DNA of 12,633 nucleotides from Pavlovales sp. CCMP2436 (lineage: Eukaryota > Haptophyta > Pavlovophyceae > Pavlovales), in contig MU631442.1 in assembly GCA_026770615.1 (NCBI GenBank), forward strand, positions 142,854-155,486, written 5' to 3'. Positions 1-6,673 of this stretch are shown one piece after another; position 1 is the first letter of the stretch; each line of letters starts with the position of its first letter. Both the position numbers and the translations under genes were made by a program. Below the pieces are notes generated by a model. The model saw only the letters and a list, made by a program, of their open reading frames with translations. It made no database searches and was not told the DNA's origin.

Positions 1-279
1 AGATGGGGTGGGGGGAAATCAATGAGGCATTCAGCCAACGCAGCCATTGGTCAAATCAAATCGGGGGGGGGATAAAGCACCGAAAAAAAAGCTGATTTTT
101 TTGGAAATTAAATACTGAAAAAGAGGACATGCTGTTTCATGATGACTTTTCTACTCTCATTATTACAACTATAATGTTTCAAGTATTCCGATTATATAAC
201 TATAGATCAATCTCAAAAATAAATCTCGACACAGTCCTAAGCACGTAAGCTAAAAGGACTATTACTCAAAAAACTAAAC
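1..279 (-). other. Third intron of pyruvate carboxylase (partial, runs off left edge)
   Basis: The donor follows the codon CAG at 282-280 and reads GTTTAG on the minus strand. No continuation of the biotin carboxylase domain (expected next: a LLGD/CSVQRRHQK-like stretch) can be found in 1-279, so this stretch is read as intron. It is AT-rich in the middle, with poly-G runs (plus strand) at 9-15 and 63-71. Confidence 0.6.
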
Positions 280-1928
280 CTGGATCTCGATGTGCCGAGG
301 CTTCTCGAGGTAACGCTCCATAAAAATAGTTCCGTCGCCGAAAGACGCAAGGGCCTCAGAGACGGCGGAGGGCACACCGGTCAGCAGACCCGGCATGTCG
401 CGCACGATACGCATGCCCTGTTAATTGTAGGAGTTAGTTATAGGAGGGGTGTTATTATTCTTAGTAAGGTTACTATTATTATTGTTATTATTGTAATCGT
501 TATTGTTGTTATTGTTATTATTTTCATCATTATCAACATTATCATTATTATCAAACGAAAGTGACGTCTTCATGAACCGACGTCGATGAAAGGTCGAACG
601 AGCGGAATAAATTACAACAAATAATTTTCAACAGTACACTGCCGCGACGGGGGGTTACAGAATATATTATATACACGATTATATATTAGGAGCCTGCGTC
701 GGAGCGCTAAGATCAGCCTGACTTGAACTTGAAACGTACCGCCAGCCCGAACCCCCCTACATTAATATATTATGATTCTATTCTATTATCTTATATGTAT
801 ACCCTTGAAAGTGCTGCAATAGATACTATTCAGGATAATGTGACATATGATTATGAAAATAACACATATTATATGCTATATATTATAAGTGCTGCAATAA
901 ATTATATGCATAATATGTGGCATATGATTATGAAAATAACATATAACATATAATATTTAATATTTCAATATAATACATAATTCATTATATATTATATATT
1001 GTATATAATATATTATATGTATGGCCAGAGCGCGGACCTTGCCGCCGCCGCCCATTGTGGCCTTAACCATCAGCGGAAATCCGACCTTCTCCGCAAAAGC
1101 AATAGCCTGTCACACACCACAGCACCACAGCCATGTAGAGTGTCACATAGGGTGCAGGTCAGCGTCGCATAGGGGCGCTGTTAGCCTGTCCAAGTGGGCT
1201 AGTTGCGATCCTGACGAAGTGCAAACGGCGGGATGGCAGACGGCGCGCGATGGCAAACAGCCAGAATAGCATCGCACCTCGTCCAGGTTTGCAAGCGCGG
1301 AAGATCCGGGGATGACGGGCAGACCGGCCTGAATCGCCATCTTGCGCGCGTCCGTCTTCGAACCGAACTCGGAAATCGTTTTGGGCGTCGGCCCGATGAA
1401 CACGATCCCGTTGTCCTCGCACGCCTGCGCGAACTTGGCATTCTCTGAGAGGAATCCGTACCCCGGGTGGATGGCCTGCGCACCCATCTCCTTTGCTGCC
1501 TGGATAATGCGCGGGATATCGAGGTACGCACCAACGGGCGAGACGCCCGAGCCCTCCGGGTTCAGCAGGAATGCCGCGTCTCCCATGCGCCTGTGCTTGG
1601 CGTACGCGTCCTCCTGCGAGTAGATCGCCACCGCCTTGCCGCCGAGTTCGTGAATGGCGCGGCAGATTCGGATCGCAATCTCGCCGCGGTTGGCCACGAG
1701 GATGGTGCCAAAGGGCGGCGGCTTCTGCTGCGAAGGCGCCACCGCATTGTGCTTCGAGACAGCTTCTACTACGTCCGTCATGCGCGGCGAGGCCACGCGT
1801 GCGCGCTGCGCGCCGTGCGCGGCGCGGGGCGAACCGGCGCGCGAGGGCACGCGGCGCACGGCCGAGAAGGCGTCGGCGCCGGGCGCCACGAGCGCCGCGC
1901 CGAGCACAAGCACTAGGAGCCGGCTCAT
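280..1928 (-). CDS. PYC: Pyruvate carboxylase, N-terminal part (biotin carboxylase domain), plastid-type presequence; 3 exons, gene continues past left edge
   Basis: Pyruvate carboxylase makes oxaloacetate from pyruvate, bicarbonate and ATP. I assembled exons 1928-1278 (217 aa), 1106-1038 (23 aa) and 417-280 (46 aa). All junctions are GT-AG and phase 0, giving 286 aa. Residues 1-20 form a signal peptide ending GADA before F21, like the Phe-initiated transit peptides of secondary red plastids. The biotin carboxylase domain starts near residue 73, with VANRGEIAIR (78-87), AYLDIPRII (134-142), HPGYGFLSEN (154-163) and FIGP (177-180). Exon 2 carries VKATMGGGGK and exon 3 starts GMRIV, so splicing rebuilds the ATP-grasp glycine loop. 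Exon 3 ends in the conserved RHIEIQ. The PVGAYL spacing favours pyruvate carboxylase over acetyl- or propionyl-CoA carboxylase, but the diagnostic carboxyltransferase domain is outside the window. The start at 1928 was chosen because the signal peptide begins there; the frame stays open upstream to 2360 without recognisable sequence. Confidence 0.88.
448..552. repeat. Imperfect (ATT/GTT)n microsatellite in intron
   Basis: The plus strand reads runs of TTATTATTG and GTTATTGTT with occasional A, C or G interruptions, from about 448 to 552. Similar T-rich trinucleotide tracts recur at 12190-12320 and, weaker, at 11550-11780. On the sense (minus) strand of the carboxylase gene this is an A-rich AAT/AAC tract just inside the 3' splice site. 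Confidence 0.75.
556..614. repeat. Dispersed repeat, copy A
   Basis: This stretch matches 5471-5541 from CGA(A/G)AGTGACGTC through ACGTCGATGA and then GGTCGAACGAGCGGAATAAAT. Copy A lacks about 14 bases present in copy B, and a few substitutions separate them. Both copies are on the plus strand. The repeat ends in a GGAATAAAT block, which contains an AATAAA hexamer. It could be the 3' end of a SINE-like element or of a duplicated transcript; I cannot name the family. Confidence 0.7.
810..960. repeat. 78-bp imperfect tandem duplication (2 units)
   Basis: Unit 1 starts with GTGCTGCAATA at 811 and unit 2 with the same 11 bases at 889. Both contain CATATGATTATGAAAATAACA at matching offsets. The region between is diverged AT-rich sequence. 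It lies entirely within the carboxylase intron. Confidence 0.75.
987..1013. repeat. 12-bp perfect AT inverted repeat (hairpin, 3-nt loop)
   Basis: ATATATTATATA at 987-998 and its exact reverse complement at 1002-1013 flank the loop TTG. It lies about 24 bases inside the intron from the 5' splice site of the minus-strand carboxylase gene, so the nascent intron could fold here. Confidence 0.6.
1107..1277 (-). other. First intron of pyruvate carboxylase (171 bp)
   Basis: Donor GTGCGA (1277 downwards) after ...ANLDE; acceptor GACAG (ending 1107) before AIAFAEKVG. Phase 0. Removing it restores the continuous biotin carboxylase helix LDEAIAFAEKVGFP. Confidence 0.8.
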
Positions 1929-2038
1929 AGTGCTGATAGGGTAAGCTGCCGGAGGGGTACCTCTGCGTCGAGCGTACCCGTCCACACCCGCGTTCACACC
2001 GATGCCGCGCGTCGTCTCGCACTGCACTTTTCGCGACG

Positions 2039-2070
2039 CTTTTTTTTTCGGTGTTGACGGAAAAAAAAAG
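2039..2070. repeat. Poly-T/poly-A hairpin
   Basis: Nine T (2040-2048) and nine A (2061-2069), closed by C2039-G2070 and C2049-G2060, give an 11-bp stem with a 10-nt loop. It lies about 110 bases upstream of the carboxylase start and may be in its 5' UTR. No function is claimed. Confidence 0.5.
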
Positions 2071-2491
2071 TAAACATTTGAAGGGGTGGTGTGGTCACTA
2101 GCTTTTCGGCTCTGTGACGCAGCAAGCATGCCAGCAATTCCCCCCCTTTTTTCCTTTTTTTTCTGTTGGTTTGGACTCCATGCAGCGCAGCCAAGAGCGC
2201 AGCTGTATTCTGAGGCGAGGGTTTGCGCGTTGAATCCCGGTAGCCGACGCGAGACGTGGGCTCGAAATGACGGGGCAGGCGACGCCGGCAGCGGCACGCC
2301 GGCAGCGTCCCGTCTCGGCATCGTGCGTCGTTGTGCTGCAGCCCGTCTCGCGCTTGTCACGATGCACAGACCAACGACAGGCGGCTAAAATATATATTTA
2401 AAAGTGAGTTACTAGGAAGTGTGAAATTTGTTTTACGCTTCAGTCTTATCTTTTGCTCTGAGCGCGCCGTATTTCAAACGAAGCGCAAAGC

Positions 2492-2659
2492 TCAGCACGA
2501 TGGAGGAAGCTCGTCCAGGACAGCCTCGTAGAGGGCTGCTGCCGACGAGGAGATCTCCATTTTGGCCTTCAAGCCAGAATCGAGTTTTATGTCTTCCTTC
2601 TTAAAAGGCAAATAACCGCCGCTCCATTTAAAACAAAGCACAAGACTACGAAAAACTTT
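2492..2659 (-). pseudogene. Unidentified coding-like fragment, C-terminal end of a gene (55 codons plus stop)
   Basis: The minus strand is open from just after a TAG (2662-2660) to a TGA at 2494-2492. The translation has natural-looking composition, with a GGYLPFKKEDIKLDSGLKAK stretch, an amphipathic helix SSSAAALYEAVLDEL and the end PPSC. It has one internal Met and no usual start. No splice acceptor is convincing upstream, and exons further upstream would have to overlap the prenyltransferase gene in antisense. It is therefore more likely a gene remnant or a chance open frame than a live gene. I do not recognise the family. Confidence 0.3.
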
Positions 2660-2699
2660 CTACTGCGGCGGCGGGCTTTAAAAAAAGTAATCTAGAGAG

Positions 2700-4107
2700 A
2701 TGCGCGGGCGGCCGAAGAAGCCGGCCGCATCGATGACAACCGGGTGCATGCATCTGGTTTGCGCGTGCGTGCTTTCGTTGGCGAGCGCGAGCGCCTTGGG
2801 CCACGCAGCCACGCGCGGTCGGGCGCTCGGGGCGCACAGGGCGCCGCTGCAACGGCGCGTGCGCGCCGCCGCCAGCGCCGTCGGCCCCGAAATCCTCGCT
2901 GCGTGCGACGACGACAAGGATCCACGCACATCCGGTCTCGCGCGCGTGCTGCGCACGACCGAGGCTCTCTGGAACTTCACGCGGCCGCACACATTGATCG
3001 GTTCGGCGCTGTGCATCCCGGCGCTTCACCTCTTCGCGGCGCCCGTCGGCGTGGCGCTCCCGTGGGCGCGGCTCGCCACGAGCATCAGCTTCGTCATGAT
3101 CCCCTCGCTGTTCATCAACATCTACATCACTGGGCTCAACCAGGTGCGACCACAGCACCCTTCTTCTGAGACCCGCGCGGGCGCCGGCTGGAGACCCCTC
3201 CACTCTCGCGCTCAAGCGCGCCTGCTCACGCGCCCTTCGCTCTGCATGTGCCGCTGTCACCCCCCGTCGCCCCAACTGCCTCCGGCCTTTGCTCCACCAC
3301 CAATCACCACTCCAATTCTGTCAGGTGCTCGACATCGAGGCGGATAAGATCAACAAGCCCTACCTCCCGCTCGCCAAGGGCGAGTTCACTAAAAACCAGG
3401 GCATCGCCATCTGCGTCGTCTGCCTAATCCTCGGCCTCGGGATCGGCTTCTCCGCACCCGCGCAGCTGACCTCGATGCCGCTCCGCGCGACGCTTCTCGG
3501 CTCGACTGTGCTGGGCACCGCCTACTCCCTGCCGCCGCTGCGGCTTAAGCGGTTCCCGCTGATGGCCGGGATCTGCATCACCACCGTCCGCGGCGCGCTG
3601 GTCAACTGGGGGTTCTTCTCGCACGCGACGACCGCTGTGTTCGACCTCGGGCAGCCGGGTGCCTCTGACGCATTCAGGGCCGCCGCCGCCTTCCGCTGTG
3701 CCTGCGCGACGTCCTTCTTTCTCCTTTTCGGCGTGGTAATCGCGCTGCTCAAGGACATCCCCGACGTGGCGGGCGACAGGGCGGTGGGCATCAGCACATT
3801 CTCCCTCCAGTTTGGGCGCGAAAAGGTCTTCGCCGTCGCGACGGGCGTGCTCCAATTCGCCTTCGCTGCCGTCGGCCTGGGCCTGGGCGGCGCGGCGCTC
3901 CGCGCAGTCGCGCAGGGCGGCTCCGCGGCGCTCGTGGGCGCCCTGCCGCGATTGCTCGGCGGCGTTCTGGCTCTCTCCTTCGCAGCGGCCGTGCGCGTGC
4001 TCGCGCGCAGCGTGAAGGTGGAAGTTCCCGACGAGGTGTACGCCTTCTACATGAAGTGCTGGGGGCTCTTCTACGCCTCGTACGCCTGGCTGCCTCTCGC
4101 GCGCTAG
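2700..4107 (+). CDS. VTE2: Homogentisate prenyltransferase (phytyltransferase type), plastid-targeted, 2 exons
   Basis: A UbiA-family membrane enzyme that attaches a prenyl diphosphate to homogentisate with loss of CO2, the committed step to tocopherols (phytyl) or plastoquinone (solanesyl). Exons 2700-3143 and 3325-4107 join in phase 0 into 408 codons plus stop. Hydrophobic residues 17-33 (MHLVCACVLSLASASAL) make a signal peptide. The likelier start may be Met12 (2733) or Met17 (2748), since Met1 adds the basic MRGRPKK. Both Mg-prenyl-diphosphate motifs are present: NQVLDIEADKINKP (147-160, Asp151 and Asp155) and KDIPDVAGD (291-299). Other family marks are LWNFTRPHTLIG and, at the C-terminus, FYMKCWGLFYASY. 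GLNQ, LPLAKGE and the FYM...LFYA...LP ending favour phytyltransferase. LRLKRFP and TVRG also occur in solanesyltransferases, so the prenyl substrate is not settled. Length is close to plant homologues. Confidence 0.88.
3144..3324 (+). other. Intron of the prenyltransferase gene (181 bp)
   Basis: Donor CAG|GTGCGA and acceptor TGTCAG|GTG interrupt the first Asp motif exactly between NQ and VLDIEAD. The intron is C-rich with a pyrimidine-rich 3' half. Removing it restores the conserved motif, so the borders are secure. Confidence 0.85.
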
Positions 4108-4918
4108 CCACGGGAGGTGGAGCGCGGGCTGTCTGGCGACGCGCTTTGGCGAGCCCGGCTGTTCGGCGCACATCCGAGCTGGTGCCTCTCCTCCCGTGCG
4201 TGCTGCGGGCACGTGCCGGATTGCCGTGCGAGTGGTCTATGTATAGGTCGACCCTCGCAGTCCCTCGTTCTGTTCTATGCAGCTGTCTAGGGCTAGCCAC
4301 CCCCGGGCACCATGGTCGAATCGCGCTCGTAATTAATACAATCTTTATAAATTATAGATTAATCGCATTCGTTTTAGAAATTTTGAAGTTGGTATGACCC
4401 TTCAACACACCCGCAAACGCCCTATGCGTTGAGAGAGGTGGCTTTCATGTTATCTGTAGTGGGAGGGGGCGCTCAGCCTCTCTGCCGCAGCAAATTGAGC
4501 AATTAGCCTTGACGAAGAATATAGTTATTATGTTCTTCATATAGTATTAGCATATCCGGGAAATCTGGCTGGCGGTGATAGTTATTATGTATTAATCCGG
4601 TCGGCGGTCTTCTGTGGCAATTGCCAAGTGGCAAGCGCTGGCAACTTGTGATGACGCCTACTTCGCTCGCTGTTTGTCGGACTCATAGTCATAGAGTTAG
4701 AACGGTGTGATTCTACAGTTCGTGTTCATGATTAGTCTACTGGCGAACTGGGTTGGCAACCTGGAAAACATTCACGATCGAATGATGAGATCGCCGCAGT
4801 GGTTACGCACGACGACGGAAAAAGAAACAAGCGGGCGCCTTACGCGGTGACGACAACTTGGGCAATGACGTGGGCACTATTTCGGCAACTCAACACGTGA
4901 TTTTTTGTCAGTGGTGGG
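4108..4918. other. Intergenic region downstream of the prenyltransferase gene; no gene recognised
   Basis: No open frame with coding character. Contents include the prenyltransferase 3' UTR (no clear AATAAA), AT-rich stretches at 4328-4390, a 13-bp direct repeat ATAGTTATTATGT at 4521-4533 and 4578-4590, and a cluster of overlapping palindromes at 4615-4644. The rest is unremarkable. Confidence 0.5.
4615..4644. repeat. Cluster of TGGCAA/TTGCCA palindromes
   Basis: TGGCAA occurs at 4615-4620, 4629-4634 and 4639-4644, with the inverted TTGCCA at 4621-4626. This makes a perfect 12-bp palindrome (4615-4626) that overlaps a 6-bp stem with a 2-nt loop (4621-4634). A related GGTTGGCAACC palindrome lies at 4751-4761. 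Confidence 0.5.
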
Positions 4919-4931
4919 CCTTCAGCGCATA

Positions 4932-4961
4932 CAGTCATAGACGGGCATTAAGGAAGCTGGG
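4932..4961 (+). repeat. MITE left terminal inverted repeat
   Basis: Pairs with 5401-5430 with two mismatches. Its inner half, CATTAAGGAAGCTGGG, is a reverse-oriented diverged copy of the internal CCCAGTTTCTTAATG-type motif. Confidence 0.8.
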
Positions 4962-4969
4962 AATCCGAG

Positions 4970-5416
4970 TGAGGCCCAGTTTCTTAGGGTTATTTCTTAG
5001 GCCCCCCTAGTGGCAGTGAGGCCCAGTTTCTTAATAGCTGATCTGGCTCTGGCTGACCGGCAGTGAGGCTCAGTTTCTTAAGTCCCTTGTTTGTTATTTC
5101 TTAATTGCTTAAGGTGTTGTTTTCCACCCCCAGATAAGGCCAGGGGTTATTATGAAGGACCAGAGACACGGAGAGTGCGATTGCTAGGGCATCGGCAAGA
5201 GGGGACAGGCTTTGACAATGTTTGAGGGACTAAGTACTCAACCAGATAAGACCGCCGGCCCCTATAAATCCCCTATTTAGAATATAAGAAACCGCAAAAC
5301 ATTGAGGCGGCTAAAAAAAAATCGTCCTTAAGGCACTTCGCTATTTGAGGCCCAGTTTCTTCACTTTCTCCCAAAAACATTGAGGCCCAGTTTCTTAATG
5401 CCCAGCTTTCTTAATG
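4970..5416 (+). repeat. Array of TGAGGCCCAGTTTCTTA motifs inside the MITE
   Basis: Copies: 4970-4986 (exact), 5017-5033 (exact), 5064-5080 (one change), 5346-5361 (last base differs), 5381-5397 (exact), and a partial copy at 5401-5416 that is part of the TIR. The first three are spaced 47 bp apart. The middle 5081-5345 has no full copy, so the motifs cluster near the two ends, as subterminal transposase-binding repeats do. AAAACATTGAGGC also occurs twice (5296-5308, 5375-5387). Confidence 0.8.
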
Positions 5417-5430
5417 CCCGGCTATGACTG
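5401..5430 (-). repeat. MITE right terminal inverted repeat
   Basis: Reverse complement of the left terminus. Its inner part, CCCAGCTTTCTTAATG (5401-5416), directly follows the last internal motif copy (5381-5397). Confidence 0.8.
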
Positions 5431-5470
5431 TATGTGCAGCTGAAGGTACCTGTGCCTGCGGATTCACTCG

Positions 5471-5541
5471 CGAGAGTGACGTCGTTCTGAACCTACGTCG
5501 ATGAGAGGCAATGAGATAGAGGTCGAACGAGCGGAATAAAT
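5471..5541. repeat. Dispersed repeat, copy B
   Basis: Homologous to 556-614 in the carboxylase intron. Copy B has about 14 extra bases after ACGTCGATGA and ends with the same GGTCGAACGAGCGGAATAAAT block. It begins about 40 bases after the right end of the MITE. Confidence 0.7.
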
Positions 5542-5652
5542 GGTTACACGATATTCACAAATACAATGTCATTTTTTTTGAATTGTTGTTGCTCGGTCAT
5601 TTTGTCAACGGGGTCTGGCCCCAGAGGGTAGGCGGAGATGATCGTTGTTGTG

Positions 5653-5695
5653 TATTTGCGATCGCCGTTGCTGTCGCTGTTGCTGTTGCTGTTGT
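5653..5695. repeat. Imperfect (GCTGTT)n hexanucleotide tract
   Basis: Repeats of TTGCTG/TCGCTG run for about 40 bases. They keep a valine/alanine-rich frame open on the plus strand from 5583, but that frame has no other coding character, so I do not call it a gene. Confidence 0.5.
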
Positions 5696-5942
5696 CCAAT
5701 TGCGCGCTGTGTTGCACAATTTTGTTGCTGGCGGTGCACGTACCGTTCGAGTCGCCCGTTCATTGAGTGCTAGGGATGTAGGGACTACAACCACGCGCAA
5801 GCGTCACGAGAATGCGCATGTATGGCAGGCAGCGCTAGAGGAGCACTTGCCACAAGCCAGCAATGCGCTGGCGCGCACCGAGTATGCGTCCCTTCACACG
5901 AGCGGCATCCTTCCGGCTCTCTCGCGGCGACGCCGGGCCCGC

Positions 5943-5968
5943 GATGGCGCTCATCGATGGCGCTCATC
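5943..5968 (+). repeat. 13-bp tandem duplication across an ankyrin start codon
   Basis: GATGGCGCTCATC occurs at 5943-5955 and again at 5956-5968, each with an ATG (5944 and 5957). Only the second ATG is in frame with the ankyrin repeats, because 13 is not a multiple of three. Confidence 0.8.
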
Positions 5969-6187
5969 GAGGCGTGCGAAGCTGGGGACGTGGGCCGTGT
6001 GTGCACCCTGCTCGAGGCCGGCGCTGATGTGAACCACACTGATGAGCAAGGCCGCACTGCGCTGATGATGGCGAGCCGCCGAGGCCACGCCGAGTGCGCG
6101 CGCCTCCTGCTCGAGGCCGGTACCAACGTGGACTCCGTCGATGAGCACGCCCGCACTGCGTTGATGGCGGCGAGCTACTATGGCCAA
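5957..6187 (+). pseudogene. Ankyrin-repeat protein, 5' fragment cut by a retrotransposon
   Basis: From Met at 5957 the protein starts MALIEACEAGDVGRVCTLLE, a typical first ankyrin unit (residues 1-28, ending AGADVNH). Repeat 2 spans about 29-61 (GRTALMMASRRGHAECARLLL), and repeat 3 starts at 62 with ARTALMAASYYG. After about residue 77 the ankyrin consensus stops and the same frame continues as retrotransposon RT sequence to a TGA at 6470-6472, giving a 171-residue chimera. The frame is open upstream to 5822, but that part looks like translated 5' UTR. Ankyrin sequence does not resume downstream in this window. Ankyrin repeats bind partner proteins; the partner here is unknown. This is probably a broken gene, though the chimera could be expressed. 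Confidence 0.75.
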
Positions 6188-6673
6188 GCAGACAAAACTT
6201 TTGAATACCTGGGACACCTCCTAACCACCAACGGCAAGTGGCAGGCCCAGGAACGTAAACTCCTGATTAAGATAGCACAGGCCATGGGAAAGGTGCATCT
6301 TGCCTCGAGCAAAGGGGCATGCCACACCCTCTGGGTAGCCAAGCTGTCCCACCATGACGTAGCGTCAATACTACCATACTTTATGCCAGGACAGCGAAGG
6401 GGTAGGGTAGACCCCCACACAAAAGCCTCCCACTGTGCGGATCCTGCCCCCCGTGGGCAAGATTCGCATTGATAAGGGATACAGGCTATCGGAGTATTGT
6501 TGTCTGCTTTACTGCGCTACAGGTGCGGCGCGTGGGCAGGCAAGCCGCATTTCGAGACGAGCGAGATGCAGCAGAGGTCGATCAGCGCGCAAATCGAGTG
6601 CCGTCGATTGTCGTGTGTCTGATCAGCCTCAGTGGTGGGGACGGTATCCGTGTGCTCTGCAAAGGTCCCTTGA

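Larger units (their letters stand above)
418..1037 (-). other. Second intron of pyruvate carboxylase (620 bp), repeat-rich
   Basis: The donor GTCCGC follows GGGGK at 1037-1036 and the acceptor CAG lies at 420-418. Joining the exons gives an uninterrupted GGGGK-GMRIV loop, which strongly supports these borders. The intron is very AT-rich compared with the GC-rich exons. It contains a T-rich microsatellite, a copy of a dispersed repeat, a 78-bp tandem duplication and a 12-bp hairpin, each listed separately. A GC-richer island lies at about 688-755; I recognise nothing in it. Confidence 0.75.
1929..2699. promoter_or_regulatory. Head-to-head intergenic region between pyruvate carboxylase and homogentisate prenyltransferase
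   Basis: The two start codons (1928 minus, 2700 plus) face away from each other, so both 5' UTRs and promoters must lie here. Visible items are a poly-T/poly-A hairpin at 2039-2070, pyrimidine tracts at 2142-2161, and a TATA-like AT run at 2391-2403 about 300 bp before the prenyltransferase start. None is proven as a promoter. A coding-like fragment on the minus strand (2492-2659) is listed separately. Confidence 0.4.
4932..5430. mobile_element. Non-autonomous Tc1/mariner-like MITE, 499 bp
   Basis: The ends are 30-bp terminal inverted repeats (4932-4961 and 5401-5430) with 28 of 30 bases matching. They begin CAGTCATAG and end AAGCTGGG; the mismatches are at positions 10 and 22. Each end is directly flanked by TA (4930-4931, 5431-5432). 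A TA duplication and CAGT termini are typical of Tc1/mariner elements. The interior has no transposase frame, so mobility would need a transposase in trans. It carries six direct copies of a 17-bp motif (listed separately), and the TIRs contain a diverged copy of the same motif. Inverted similarity continues beyond the TA (CCTTCAGC at 4919-4926 against GCTGAAGG at 5439-5446), so a longer element or a palindromic target is possible. Confidence 0.75.

Noticed and set aside
292..564. Plus-strand frame ending in an isoleucine/valine run
   Set aside because: It is the antisense of carboxylase exon 3 fused to an ATT/GTT microsatellite.
1143..2360. Longer carboxylase reading frame starting at 2360
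   Set aside because: Upstream of 1928 the translation is low-complexity with Lys and Ser runs from A/T tracts, and the signal peptide begins at 1928. Past 1278 the frame is intron sequence.
3424..4300. Long minus-strand frames across the prenyltransferase
   Set aside because: Arg/Ala/Glu-rich shadows of GC-rich coding sequence on the plus strand, without family features.
4970..5416. CRISPR-like direct repeats
   Set aside because: Spacing is irregular (47 bp, then about 280 bp, then 35 bp), units are only 17 bp, and they sit between terminal inverted repeats in a eukaryotic context.
5690..5775. tRNA gene suggested by a GTTCGAGTC B-box-like word near 5747
   Set aside because: No matching A box, acceptor stem or anticodon arm could be folded around it.
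5583..6032. 149-codon plus-strand frame upstream of and overlapping the ankyrin start
   Set aside because: Its N-terminal part is a translated (GCTGTT)n tract and its end overlaps the ankyrin coding sequence in another frame. No domain is visible.
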